From the NCBI GenBank assembly GCA_025716855.1, contig JAIXMQ010000007.1, positions 434,001 to 498,000 on the forward strand: a stretch of 64,000 bases of DNA, given 5' to 3'. This document shows positions 46,842 to 59,756 of this stretch, in pieces (within the stretch, counting starts at the first letter, position 1; each line of letters opens with the position of its first letter). A program made the position numbers and the translations under genes. The notes under the pieces are model-generated. The model searched no databases, was not told the origin of the DNA, and saw nothing but the letters and a program-made list of their open reading frames with translations. The stretch comes from Pilaira anomala. Taxonomy: Eukaryota > Mucoromycota > Mucoromycetes > Mucorales > Mucoraceae.

Positions 46842-47422
46842 TATATGACATTCAAACCACTTAATCATCTTTCTCTCTTCATAGGTCGATCGACACTTGA
46901 TTAGACTTCAAAACGATCTAGATAAACACGATCTTGAGCATCCTGAATTAGCCCCAATAGCACCTACTCCAACGCGTAGTTTTACCATACCGCACACCAG
47001 AAAAAGTAAAGTAAAAATTACACAAACATTACATAAAATGAATTGATTTTTTCTTTTCCTCTGTAGCGCTGTCAGATTCAGATTTTGATGACGAAGAAGA
47101 CGAAGATAGAGTAGAAATCAAATTAGAGCCTGATTATCAAACAATGATAGCAAACCGAAATCAAAAGCGAAAGAAAAAAGAAGAGCGAGATAAAGATGAA
47201 CCACTTTACTGCTTTTGTCAACAAATATCGTTTGGTGAAATGGTTGCTTGTGATGGAGAGAATTGTCCGTATGAATGGTTTCATATGGATTGCGTTGGTC
47301 TAGATGAACCTCCTAAAGGCGCTTGGTATTGTGAAGATTGTTCTGCAGAGTTGCGCAATAAACGTAAATCAAATCAACCTATTCATAAGAAAATGAAACG
47401 TAAACGTGATTCTCATGTCTAG
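46318..47422 (+). CDS. ING-family PHD-finger chromatin protein
   Basis: Exons join in frame from ATG 46318 ([20 protein letters not shown]) through introns ending near 46479, 46604, 46885 and 47067. The N-terminal helical ING domain ([20 protein letters not shown], later [20 protein letters not shown]) is followed by an acidic linker and a C-terminal PHD finger: [41 protein letters not shown], with the full C4-H-C3 set. A basic tail (KKMKRKR) ends the protein. ING proteins read H3K4me3 and bring histone acetyltransferase or deacetylase complexes (Yng2, Pho23 types) to chromatin. Which complex cannot be told from sequence. It lies tail-to-tail with the eIF3m gene. Confidence 0.9.
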
Positions 47423-47426
47423 CTAG

Positions 47427-47461
<35 letters not shown>

Positions 47462-47678
47462 CCTGTTAAATAATTAATGTAAAATGTACATATAGCTTGC
47501 TTGCCTAATAGAATAAAAAAAAAAAAGATGAAAAAGTGTATTTTTTTTTATTGTAGCAAAATGAAAAAAGGGAATTAAGTGTGTGTGTGTGTGTGTGTGT
47601 GTGACAGAGAGAAAGAGAAAGAGATCGAGTGAAACTTATATATAAATATCTTTTTTTTTTTTTTAATAAAACCAAAAA

Positions 47679-49180
47679 TTAATTAGAAGCCTTAGCATCA
47701 CCACCTTCAGTAACAGTAGCAGCACCACCTTGCATTGCACCACCTGTAATCAACTTTGCATTTCCAATTACAGCCAAAATTTCATTCAAGTTTTCCTTCC
47801 AAGCGCTCAAACTTGTGCTCAATTTCTTCCATTGTTCTTGACCAAACACACGATAAATACTACGATGAACAATCACAGTCTTATTAAGTTGATCCAACTT
47901 GGCCTCGACTAATCCAGCACGAATCACATCAATGACCCACATTTCAACCTCTTCTTCTTGAATTTGAAGGTTCTTTGCAATATCGGCATATGTCAATTCA
48001 CGTGCAAGGTTCTCGGATCCAAGTGAAGCAAGAGATAATAAACGCATCTTATGAATGTTCTTTTCAGCATCTTGAATTAATCCAGCATGACTCTTGGCAA
48101 ATTCTTGATATGTACTTAATGTACCGTTCAAAAAGATATCGAGAAGCTCGTATTCTTCTGTACCCTTCAACTTTTGAATAGAGCTGTATTGAAGAAGATC
48201 TTCAAATGCAAAAAAGTTATCCATACCAATTGCACGGAGAACTACTTCTTTAGCAAGAGCAACTACTTGGTTATCGTTTTCTTCAAATGTAGCTAATTTC
48301 TTTAATAAAAAGTCGAGGGCCAACTTTCTGTAAGCAGCAAATAAAAAAAAATCATTAGTCTTCTCTTCCATTTCCATCTCTTTTCTCTCTCTTTTACATA
48401 TACATACTCTTCACCAGCAGATGATAAAACTTTGCTTAAATATTCATACAAGCTACGTTGAGTTTGTTGATCGATACCCCATTGCTTTGTCCAAGCATCA
48501 ACATATTCTAATTGACCGTAAAGTGATTCTAACTCATCGGCCTGTGTAGTAACCTCAACTAATCCAACAAAAGCGTTATAACGAAGAGGTGAGTTACCGG
48601 GAAGAGCATTATACAAATTAAGTAAACTATACAAAAAAAAAGTTAATAACACACACACACACACACACACACAATAGATAAATGTATATATATTATTTTA
48701 CATCTTTTGCTTTAAACCAGTCTTGTTTGATTCGGTTTTAGTCAAAGTATCGACAAAAGCTTGAACTGCTTCGGACAAGACAGTAGAAGGAGCACCTAAA
48801 ATAGTGACAATCATCAAGTTGAAAGCACCTTCAACTTCTTTATCATTCTCGGTTAAAAAGATGGAAGCATCTTTGGCAAGTTGAACATAAACTGAATCCT
48901 TCTTTAAATCACTTTCGATTTGTTGAACATAAGGTGCTTTATCGCTACCTTCTTCACCTCTCAACTTGGAAATATAAAGAGCTAAATCCATAATCTATTT
49001 TTTTTTTTCATGAAAGGTTAGCTTTTTGCTTGTAACTTTGACGGCTCGTAATCATGATGATGTAAAAAAAAAAAAAAGGTACAAAATGAAACTAAAAAAA
49101 ACGCGCCAAAAAAAAAAAGTTGTAAAATACTTTACTTGAGCTTCAGCACCATCCTTTACAAAGATATTGTTAGCGGACAT
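47679..49180 (-). CDS. Translation initiation factor eIF3 subunit M
   Basis: The first exon gives MSANNIFVKDGAEAQ (from 49180), joined in phase to IMDLALYISKLRGEEGS, then NLYNALPGNSPLRYNAFVGL, and a last coding exon to the stop at 47679. The C-terminal half is a PCI domain with its winged helix (TYADIAKNLQIQEEEVEMWV, IDVIRAGLVEAKLDQLNKTV), and the end FGQEQWKKLSTSLSAWKENL matches the conserved tail of eIF3m. The protein is a subunit of the eIF3 complex that loads mRNA on the 40S subunit. COP9 subunit 7, the closest PCI relative, fits the tail less well. An AC microsatellite (near 48649-48673) lies in one intron. Confidence 0.9.
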
Positions 49181-50190
49181 GTTGTATATGTTTTTTGTAA
49201 AAAAAAAAAGTGATGTAACGAAAAAGAAAATATTAGGACCGGGTTTAAGAACTTTTTTTTTTCAAAAGAGACAAGTGGCTTAGGAGGAGAAAAATGCGGT
49301 TATTAAACAAAAACAAAAAAATACTACACAGCTCTCATTTTAACTATTTAATGTGATAGTGTTTTTATGTGCGCTTTAACCGTGACACATATTGTTATGT
49401 TTGAATTCTCACAAGGTACTTTTTTTCTATAAACTTTGAATTGTTCATGATTCAAAAACTCAAAGATGAAACAGTCACTCTGCATTCATCATTTTTATAA
49501 TGATTTGTAAATACACTTATATGTTACCTAACATATACTGTATAGTGTCAAGCCAAGATTTAATTGTGAATTAGCATATACATTAAATCATTTTATCTAT
49601 AACTTAAAATATCCAAAACATATAAATATCACCCATACCTTTATCACAAAAAACGTATCTTATTCATTAAAACCTAATAACTTTTATTTATTATAAGTCA
49701 GCTAAAGTCTAAGCTGGTAGTAAAATTATTGACAGAAGAGGATACAGATAAGGTGGGTGCTTTGAGAGCTAATAATCTTCGATATCTTGAATACGCCTTG
49801 CATTGGTATATAGCTTTTGTACTCGTACGGCGTGTGAAAAAATCCACTTCTGTAAATAATATACAAATCTAAAAACTAGGATAGCTTAAGATTAAAGGTT
49901 CACAACTAAGATAGTATTAAAATATAAGGAGAGGGAAAGAAATTTGTTTGTCTATGTCTTAATTTCAGTATAGCTATAAATTGTAACTCTGTCAAAGAAC
50001 ACTAAACTTCACCACAGGTGGTTCTTAAAAAAACATTTACCTTGGAAGACTGCTTTATATCCTTATAAGAAATAGCATCATTTTCGGATTTTTAAAAACG
50101 ACAGGGTTCAAATATTTAATTTCTTAAACAGATCTTGTGTCTCATTTTGTTTTTGTTTTGTTTTTTATATATTACTAATACAAAAGGGCA
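49181..50190. other. Divergent intergenic region
   Basis: This is the shared promoter region between eIF3m (minus) and Atm1 (plus). It is AT-rich, with short frames only and no supported gene. Confidence 0.5.
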
Positions 50191-52623
50191 ATGTTGGCAC
50201 GATTCTCGACTTCTTGTCTGAGGAATGTCGCCATCAGAAAACCAGTATGGCAAAGGCCTATGGTATCTTCACCTCATATGGTAACCAGATACTTTCAAAC
50301 CAAGAAACCAATAAATACAACCCTTTTCAACAACAACTGGGCGACCCAACCCAAGCGAGTCTTTACAACCACCACTCGTTTACTTTCAAAAGTACCTCCC
50401 GCCATAGAAAAGAAAATACCTGTGATAAATCCCGCAGAGCTGAAGGAAAGAAATGCAACCGATTGGGCTATTATCAAACAACTTATGAAATATATTTGGC
50501 CAAAGAATGATATTGGTGTGAAGACTCGTGTAGTAATTGCATTATCTTTATTATTAGGTGGCAAAGTAAGTAAGAAGGGATTTTTAGATGGGTTAAAAAC
50601 TAACGCTAGGCTATATATATATATTTTTTAGTTATTAAATGTGCAGGTACCCTTTTATTTTAAAAATGTCATTGATTCTTTAAACGTCACTTTACCTGAT
50701 GAAGGTACTTTATGGGCAGTATGTGGTGCTGCAATTATCGGTTGTAAGTTATTATTAGAAACTAAAAAAAAAAGTTGATAAACCATATCCATTGAATACT
50801 TAGGAATTCTTTTTAGATGGCCTTGCTCGTTTAGGAGCAAGCGTATTTCAAGAACTTCGTAATGCTGTATTCGCTGCTGTGGCTCAAAAAGCCATCCGTC
50901 GTGTTGCTTTAAACGTATTCACTCATCTTCATAAATTGGATCTTGGATTTCATTTAACCCGTCAAACAGGTGGATTAAACCGTGCCATCGATCGTGGTAC
51001 AAAGTAAGCATTTTGCATAAAAAAAAAAGCCCCCAATTTTCTGGATTCATATTAATCCATTTATTATAGAGGTATAAGTTTCATGGTAAGTTCGATGGTT
51101 TTCCATGTATTACCAACTGCTTTAGAAATTAGTATGGTCTGCGGTATCTTGGTAAGTTTCAATAGGAGAGATATATAGATAAGACGTGATGCTAAAAAAA
51201 AAGGTATAGGCTTATAATTTTGGAACTCCATATGCTCTTGTCACACTAGGAACTATCATTGCTTATACTGGATACACTGTTGCTACAACCGCTTGGAGAA
51301 CTCAATTTAGAAAACAAGCAAATGCTGCTGATAACGTAGCTGCTTCAAAGGCAGTGGATTCACTCATCAACTTCGAAGCTGTTAAGGTAATATATATATA
51401 AAAAGGATAAGGGGATCCATGAAAAGCTTTACTTACCTTATTCTTTTACATAGTTCTTTAATAACGAAAAATTCGAAGCAGAACAATACGATAAACCACT
51501 TCAAAAATACGAAAAGGCATCACTTAAAGTAGCATCCAGTTTATCTTTATTAAATGCAGGACAAAACGCAATCTTCAGTACTTCATTAACCATCATGATG
51601 TTATTATCTGCGAACGGTGTCATGAAAGGTACAATGACTGTAGGTGATGTAGTCATGGTCAACCAACTTGTATTTCAACTCTCTATGCCTTTGAATTTCT
51701 TGGGCTCCGTCTATCGAGAGCTTCGACAATCCTTGATTGATATGGATACCTTGTTTAATTTAGAAAACAGAGCTCCTTTAGTTCAAGATGCTCCTAACGC
51801 CAGTGAATTTATTTTTAAGGGTGGAGAGATTAAATTTGAAAACGTCGTCTTTGGTTACCATCCCGAAAGACCTATCTTGAACGGTGTTTCCTTCACTGTA
51901 CCTGCTGGAACTAAGGCTGCCTTTGTAGGTCCTAGTGGATGTGGTAAATCTACCATCTTGAGATTACTTTTCAGATTTTATGAGCCTCAATCCGGTAATA
52001 TCTATGTAGACGGACAAAACATCAAGGATGTGACTATGGACAGTCTTCGTAGAGCGATCGGTGTTGTACCTCAAGATACTACCTTATTTAATAATTCCAT
52101 TTACTATAATATTAATTATGGACGTATCGATGCCTCTCGTGAAGAAGTTGAACAAGCAGCAAAACGTGCTCGCATTCATGACACCATCATGTCTTTACCT
52201 GAAAAGTATGAATCTACTGTTGGTGAACGTGGTTTGATGTTATCTGGTGGCGAAAAGCAAAGAATTTCTTTAGCGAGAACGATCCTTAAAAGACCTCGTA
52301 TTTTGTTCTTGGATGAAGCTACTTCAGCTCTGGATACTCATACTGAACAATCTTTGTTGGCCAACTTCAGAAGTATCTTGCGTGAATCGAGTATGACCAG
52401 TCTTCATATTGCTCATCGTTTAAGAACAATTGCGGATGCTGATCAAATTTATGTATTGGATAGTGGAAAAGTCGCGGAATGTGGTAGACATGATGAACTC
52501 TTGTTGATGGATGATAGTCTTTATAAGACTATGTGGGAAAAACAAGAAAGTACGCTTGCTTACTTTGATCAAGTTGAAAAACATGAAGCTGAATTTAATC
52601 AAGATGATATCAACAAAAAGTAA
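50191..52623 (+). CDS. ATM1: Mitochondrial ABC transporter Atm1 (ABCB7-type half transporter)
   Basis: The protein begins with an Arg/Ser/Thr-rich mitochondrial presequence ([20 protein letters not shown]) and then a membrane domain ([53 protein letters not shown]) typical of Atm1. One NBD follows: GPSGCGKST (Walker A), [14 protein letters not shown] (signature), [12 protein letters not shown] (Walker B), [15 protein letters not shown] (H-loop). Atm1 sits in the inner membrane and exports a glutathione-linked sulfur compound needed for cytosolic Fe-S protein assembly. Six or so small introns split the first half, and the C-terminal part from about 51453 is one exon. Splice phases fit without gaps. 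Confidence 0.94.
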
Positions 52624-54136
52624 TCTTCTTTTTCTTCTTCCCCTCTTTAGACTTTTATTATTGTTATTATTATTATTATTATTGCTATAAAATAACCATA
52701 ATATATGATTTATGTACATATACAATACATTTTCTCTTTATATTTTTTTCATATTGTTTCTATTTTATGCGCTCTCGATTTAGAAAGCCAATAGACTGTA
52801 GCTTTATTTTATTGAATATTTTATATACATATATCTTAACTTTAAATACTACCTCACATTTATTGTACACATCTCTCTTACATTGTTCATCGAAACGATC
52901 TTCTTTCATAATTGAAAGTTAAAGAGAGAAGAAAAAAATTGGTATTTATATTATTGAAACAAGAAAAAACGTATTTCAAAAAAGACGAACAACAGCAATA
53001 TAACATTGTGAAAAGTTATAAACAATCAAAATTTCCAATCAAAAGGTATATTAAAACCGAACCTGATATGGATAATTTTTATTTATTGAGTATGAGATGG
53101 CTTTTATACATAATAGCGTATTAGATCAATTGAACGTAGTATCAATTTGTAGCTGATCAAATATCTGCTGTAAAAAGCAGAGATTTTGTAAAAAAAAAAA
53201 AAAAACATCCTTTGTAAAAACCAGCGTTATATTTTGTATTTTTTTTTACATTCTTTGCACAAATCAGATAACTTTACTGTAGCGGCGATAGACATAAATT
53301 GTTTGGTTGATCTAAAATGTCTCTGTTCATTGAATAAGTGCTGACCATCACTAATGTATCAGCAGGGAAATGCAAATTTAGTAACTGAGGGGCTATCTTT
53401 AGTAACCAAATTATACCTATCTATCTCCTCCATGTTTCCTTGATATGTGTTTATTTCAAAAGCAATCAATTTGGAGAAGCTTGAAATATAGCTGAACATT
53501 TAGAATTTGTCAATATAATTACTGTGTGCATCCCAATCTTGAGTGTTTATTTTTATTTTTTTGTAATGGTTTCTCGGGAAGATTGATAGGTATTTAACAA
53601 ATCCAGCCTGGCCGAAAGTTTTAAGTGCAATTTATCAACATCAAAATATTGGATATAATATAATCCAGTTTAATGAATACTGTTAGTTACAACCTGTAAA
53701 TATCCAGAAAAATTAATAAGTCCTCAAATTTACAATCGAAACCAAGTTGAGACAAATTGATAGTATATTAAGCCAAATACAATTAGTAAATCCACGATCC
53801 ACGAAAGGTTTAATTTTCTATACTGAATATTTAACTCTATTAAAACTTCATTGACGTTATCCAAGTGTCACAGCTAAATTTACACAAGCTGGTGTAGCAC
53901 TTTAATTTAGATATAAAATCATCCCAAAAATACAAATCAATAAAGATCATCTTTTTACCACACTATTATATATTAGTTATTATAAGTCTAATCTACTTAA
54001 CAACAGGAACTTGTGCTCATATAACTCTTTTTCTTTAACCACAATCAAGCTTTAAACATGGTTAGTTTTTATGTGTAACAATGGCATCATCGGGTCTACA
54101 CACACCACAAAAACGAACAAAAGTAAAAAAGAAATG
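52624..54136. other. Gene-poor region
   Basis: A TTA/ATT repeat near 52660-52683 follows the Atm1 gene. No gene is supported before the tRNA. A short frame at 52912-53124 (ending MDNFYLLSMRWLLYIIAY) has no recognisable content. Confidence 0.45.
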
Positions 54137-54209
54137 TGAGGCTACCAGGGGTCGAACCTGGAATCTCCTGATTCGTAGTCAGACGCCTTATCCATTGGGC
54201 CATAGCCCC
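54137..54209 (-). tRNA. tRNA-Arg (anticodon ACG)
   Basis: Read on the minus strand, the acceptor arm pairs GGGGCTA with TAGCCTC (one G-U). The D arm GGCCCAATGGATAAGGC contains the A box. The anticodon stem TCTGA/TCAGG holds the loop CTACGAA, giving anticodon ACG. The T arm CCAGGTTCGACCCCTGG is perfect and holds the B box GGTTCGACCC. There is no intron and no encoded CCA. Confidence 0.95.
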
Positions 54210-54265
54210 TCACATGTTATATTAAATCTATAAATAATATATTAAAAAGCTGCAAAATTTCAAAT

Positions 54266-54282
54266 CACGTGAGTTACACGTG
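54266..54282. promoter_or_regulatory. Twin CACGTG boxes upstream of tRNA-Arg
   Basis: CACGTG occurs at 54266-54271 and 54277-54282, about 60-75 bp upstream of the tRNA 5' end. Such palindromes bind bHLH factors in fungi; a role here is only a possibility. Confidence 0.3.
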
Positions 54283-57200
54283 ATAGTCATGTGTTTTTAA
54301 TGGAGCTAGCTCAGTATCTTTGCATGAGTTCTGACTCAAATTTTTTTCTGCCAACAACCATCATCCCCATAACCCAAAAGTACAGTTTTTTAATAAAACT
54401 AGTGCTGTGATTACTAGGTTTTTTTTTTTTTTTTTACCTATAATGTAAATTGTTTCTTACCAAGATTTTGCATACAATTACATATTAAACGATTATTTTA
54501 TGGGGGCTATTTTGTTAAAAAAAAAAAATTACTTTGATATTCAGATCAAAATACACAATGGATAATTACATATTCGAATATTTAGCAATTTTTTTTTTTT
54601 TTTAAAAAAAAAGAGGGGTATTCAAAAATAATTTGTTCGAACTTTTGTGGAAATTGAAGCATATATGCACAAAAAGTGCCACAACTGCAATGGAAAGTGG
54701 AAAATATCTCATGGTAAAAAATGTGAAGTCTCTTATGAGGCACACACTCCTCCAAGTAAAGAACAACAACAAAAAAATTGTGTTTTCTATATTACATAAA
54801 AATATTACATACTTAATTTAAGACAATTACGCCTTTTTTTTTTTATATTCTCAACAATAACGAGAGTTAGTAACTGGTTGAGGGCTAATGGTTTACTATA
54901 GATCGAACGTTGGGCAGGTAGCTCTTCGTATTAACCACTCGTCTGTTAGATATCAGACATTTATCAAATTTAGAAGGGCTCAATCTCCTGTCAGACTTTG
55001 TATTTATTAACAAATCTCATCAAAGACAACAAATGCTTGAAAAATCAGATCAAGTATTCGGCCACGACCATCTGTGTCATGCTGCTACTTGCTAAGAGTT
55101 GAATCATTTGAATTTTATTGAATTTTTATTTTTTGTAATATTCAATAACAAAACAGATAACAATAAATATCTTGATGAGCTACTTTTTACCTAAAAACTT
55201 ATGCTGTGTAATAAACTCCTCAACTGAAATGCTCCGGAATGGCAACATTTGCATTTCATATGATTTTTTTTTTTGTTCTTTCCTTTTCTTTATCTTTTTC
55301 TTCATATTTCTTCTTTTTTTTTAAAAAAAAAAAACCTGAACCTTTCCTTCTAATACCTCCTAATCTCTTGTTTGGCTATACATACGTTATCCAAACAAGA
55401 GGTTGTATTACGAAATAAATGGTAAGGCATATCATAACTTTAATAATTTTATCACAAAAAATTAGTTCATTGTTTAAAAATTTCAACTGTATGAACAGAC
55501 TTCATACTACCAAGGCTAAAAAAAAAAAAAAAAAAAAAAAAAGTCTGCGCCAAAGCACCATTGATTATATTAATAAAAAGCTTTGGATCGGCTTATCGCA
55601 GACAGATCACCTTTATCCATACACTCTCACAACGCTAAAAAGGAATTCTCACCAGTAAGTTCATATATAACTTTATTATAAGAGGTTCTTAACTAACGTT
55701 ATCTCTTGTGAAGAAACAAAGGAACAAAAAGGTAGCTTTTGGAAGAGAATACTTCCCGCACTGAAATGATCATCGGGTAATTGCATCACATACTGTGATA
55801 GATTGAATAAGAGAGCTAGAGAGCTTGAAGAACTAAAATCGAGGACTCAGATTAAACTCTGGGTACCGATCAATTACTACGTACTATTGTAAGCAATGCC
55901 CAGTCAACAATAGATGGTCATCATCAAATAATGATGGATCATCTGCAACAATTGCAAGAAAGAGAAAAAAAAAGAAGACAGGAAGAGGATCAAGTAGATA
56001 TATCAGCTTGGATCGTCACTTATTCTTGCATGATCTTTGAAAAAGCTGACTCGAAACTGCTCAAATAATTATTAATGCGAAGAAAGCTTCATTTCGTCCA
56101 TTGTAGACTATCCAAGCTCCTACAGTTTATTAAGAATCGCAAGCTGTATCTCTCTCATTCTACTTGAACAATTTAATTTAACTAATTTTTACTCTATTAT
56201 AGCTTTAAAAAATTAGAATCCCATGGCTCATTGGCCAACAAAGAAAACTACGAGCGTACTGCTGTTGTATCATATACTGGATTATCTTTAAAATGGATCG
56301 AAATTCAGTCTAAAATCACGTACAATCATCAATTCGACGGCCCGGTCTATTTTATAAAAAGCACGATAAACCTGTTATGCCTGCTGAATTCGGAAGTCCA
56401 CTCTGTACATAGAAGAAGATTGAGAGTGATACCGTCAAAGTCTACAGAGACGTGTTTAGGGTGTTGAAAGCATTGCTGCTCTAACAAAGAAGGACAAAAT
56501 ACCAACTGTATAAGTATTATTATTCCACCAAGCCAAGTTACGATTTGAAAGTTTAAAGCTTGTTGAAAACTCTACGTAGGTTTGTATTATACACTTTAAA
56601 AATCAAATCACCAACAAGTGGGTGATGAGTAAAAAAAAAAAAAGCTATTAAAGAATACGAGCGAAGTGCTGCCCTTTAAAAATGCGGTCGCACTCAATGT
56701 TTTTCTTAAATGTTTTTTTTAGTATCTGATGTAAACTTACTCATCAATATATAAGGTGCATAATGTTATAAGTACATATTTGAAGTATACATGGCTCTCA
56801 ACACGAAATTTTTTGTATTTTAAGTAACCTCATTAAAGTAGAAAAGGAAAAAGAAACCCCCCAAATTATTATTAGTGCTTTCAAGTAGAAGTTTTGCCGC
56901 CAAAGTCGTGGTGGTGTCCAGGCGTTATTATTAATGTTTAACAGACTAAAGAGATATTAAAGTGTTATACTGCATTGGCCACATTTGCCCGCCCAAGTGC
57001 TTAGAGAAATTACTACAATTAATTTTCTTCACAGTAAGCAAATAATATTTTGAATTAGTGTATCCATTTCGGATATATTAGGTGACAAGCCATTAAAAAA
57101 ATTTAGATAATTCTTGAATGCTTCAGTTTACCAGACATCTTTGAAAACACGGTTGCATTCCAGCAAGAATATGCAGAGAATCTACTATTAGCTTAAAGAC

Positions 57201-57407
57201 GATCGAGATATTCCCGTTCAGTTGGAAGGAAGGTCAAGCCAGGATGTCTGAGGATGACGATGCTATCAGCGAGTTTTTTTTTTTTTTTCGTTTATTTATT
57301 CTGGGAGTGATGATTTTTCTATCTTTTTCCTTTGCTCAACTTAATACCAAGTTTATGCACATATTTTATTTGTTGAGTTCTTTAAACCCGAAACAAAAAG
57401 ATGATTA

Positions 57408-57449
<42 letters not shown>

Positions 57450-57704
57450 ACAATAAATTTTTTTTTCTGAAACTTTAAAAATTTCATGCTTCACTCAGCG
57501 CATCTAATTATTGATATGCCGCTATGAATTCATTGGCTCATACTTAGCATATACAAACCTGCTAAAAAAAAAAGCCATGAAAAAATGGCGTTTTTTTAAT
57601 TTTTAATACCTATTTTTAAATTTTCCTTTTTTTTTTTTTTTTTTTTTCTTCTTCTTCTTTACAAATTTTTTTTTAAACTTGTAACATAATAAAAAAAAAA
57701 GAAA
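54283..57704. other. Gene-poor region with relics
   Basis: No intact gene is seen. A zinc-ribbon-like piece (KKCHNCNGKWKISHGKKC) lies at about 54660-54730 on the plus strand without context. 56210-56750 has broken frames such as LRFESLKLVENS that look like an old repeat. A TG microsatellite lies at 57414-57446. Confidence 0.35.
54880..54958 (-). repeat. tRNA-like sequence, SINE or tRNA pseudogene candidate
   Basis: The minus strand has an A-box-like GACGAGTGGTTAATACG and, about 30 bp further, a B-box-like ACGTTCGATCT. These are the two internal Pol III promoter boxes in tRNA order and spacing, but the stems of a working tRNA do not form. Confidence 0.4.
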
Positions 57705-58831
57705 ATGTCGTTTACACAGAACCGCTTTGGAGCCCTTTTAGGGGAAGAAGAAACAGAGATTGATAAGCTTGGTAACGTTAAGCCCGTAGAAAAGAAGGGT
57801 GATGCTGGACCACCTACTCGACGTGAAGTTCGCCGAGGTGGATTTAGACAACCTGCAGGTAAAAAAAAAAAAAAAAAAAAAAAAAAGAACGCGCGTTCTT
57901 AAGGTTCAAAAATACTTATATAAAAATATCCATCTAGTCTCCCCTCCTTCCAGACGTGATCGTGGTAACCGTAAGGATGTCTCTGAACCTACTCAAATCA
58001 CTACTACTTCTACTACCGAATCTCATAAGACTAGACCCGAAAGACCAGGTCGTTCTAACGAAGGTGGTAGAGGACGTCAATTTGATCGTCATAGTGGTAC
58101 TGGTATTCAGTAAGTCTATTATAAATCATCATCACTTTGTTTATTTTCTCACTCGTGATTATTTTACTTAGTGATAGTGACAAGAAAATCAACCAAGGCT
58201 GGGGTGAAGCTGGTACTTCTGAATTCCAAGGGTAAATAATAAAAAAAAAAAAAAAAAAAAAAAAGTAAAATGTACTTAATTTTTTTTTTTTTTAAATAGT
58301 GCCCATGACGTATTGGACCCTAATGATCCAGATGCCGCCGAAACTCGTAAAAACCGTGAAGAAGAACAAGAGGAGAACACCAAGACATTGGATGAATATC
58401 TCGAAGAAAAGAAGAATTCTCAAACTTTCCGTGTTCAAGAAGGTCGTAAGCCTAATGAAGGTGTGGACGACAAAGAATGGAAGAATGCTGTCGTACTTGA
58501 AAAAGAAGAAGATGTTTTCTTTACCGGCAAGGTATATAAAAAATAAATAAAAAAAAAAAAAAAAAAAATTTTTTTTTTTTAACTCTATATATAGGAACCT
58601 GGTTCCAAGTTAAAAAGTAAGAACAAGAAAGAAAAGGTCTACTTGGAAATCGATCAACCTGCTCATCGTAGTGAAAGCGATAACCGTCGTGGAGGACGTG
58701 GAGGTCGTGGAGGTCGTGGTGGTTCTGGAAATGGACGCGGTAACCGTGGTGGAAATCAACGTGGTGGTCGCGGCGGTCAAGGTTCAGTCAACTTATCTGA
58801 CGCAAAGGCTTTCCCTACATTAGGTGCATAA
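57705..58831 (+). CDS. Stm1/HABP4-type ribosome- and mRNA-binding protein
   Basis: Five exons join in frame: MSFTQNRFGALLGEEETEID opens the Stm1-like N-terminus, then VSPPSRRDRGNRKDVSEPTQ, DSDKKINQGWGEAGTSEFQG, the hyaluronan/mRNA-binding core (TKTLDEYLEEKKNSQTFRVQ, NAVVLEKEEDVFFTGK), and an RGG-rich tail (GGRGGRGGRGGSGNGRGNR) ending NLSDAKAFPTLGA. Stm1/SERBP1 proteins clamp inactive 80S ribosomes and protect them during stress. The RGG tail is a usual site of arginine methylation and RNA contact. Exon 2 begins after CATCTAG, since the nearer CCAG acceptor would break the frame. Confidence 0.9.
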
Positions 58832-59756
58832 AATAATTTCTTTTGTATTTTATCTCTTTCTCTCTTTCTCAAATAACAAAAATAAATATCATAAATATTA
58901 AAATTGATTTTCTCTCTCAATATTACGTCAGTTTTTCTTTATTTAGTACACCGATTTTTAACCTTTTTTTCTCTCACGACATTTTTCGTGTATATGATAC
59001 CAAAAACCAGTTCTTTTTAATGATAAACTTGCTGTACCACCAAATTAGTTCAGATGATATAAAACCTGTCAAAAAAAAGAAGGGTAGGTTAATGCAAGGC
59101 TTAGTGATAAAAAGAAAAGAGTGAGTGAGTGAGTGAGAGACTAAGGCCGCGCATAATCGGCCTTCTTATTACTTTAGTATGCCGCTTTGTTAAAATATAT
59201 TATCAAGTCGTACAAACCAAACAAGAATGAAATAAAATGGTGTGAAAATCAAGCGCATACTTTTGTATTAACAAATGCTTTTTTAACAAGTAGTAATAAC
59301 ATTAAAAATGTTGAAGTTTTATTTTTAGGTGAAAGAAAATAAAAAAAAAAAAAAACTCGCTGAGTTATTCAAAGTGTTTTCCCATACCCCTACCCCCCAT
59401 GCATTAGAATAATAGCGTGTAAAAAAAGGAATATTACACACGTTATTGTGGAATAATAAACAAGTTTGGGTAATCCATTTTTTCACAGCATTGTGCAACA
59501 GATCGTAACTCCAAAATAAAATAATGCGTGTAACTATCTCTCTTTAAAAAACACAGTCTTTTAATAATGAAAAAGCGCTTCTCTTCTTTATTTAGGAGTA
59601 TGCATAAAAAAAGACGATAGCTAGGAACAGAATTTTATTAAACTCACACCACATTCTCTACTTTGAAGAAGGTAATAACTTCCTTAAAGGTAAATATTTA
59701 TTTGTTACCAGAAAAAAGAAAAAAGAGAGTTTGTATGTATAATATGTATAAAATGG
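58832..59756. other. Convergent 3' intergenic region
   Basis: This lies between the 3' ends of the Stm1-type gene and the photoreceptor gene. A GTGA repeat occurs near 59121-59137. No gene is supported. Confidence 0.5.

Noticed and set aside
57414..57446. TG microsatellite as a telomere-like repeat
   Set aside because: A plain dinucleotide run; similar AC/GT runs occur in introns at 48650 and near genes at 47580 and 62143.
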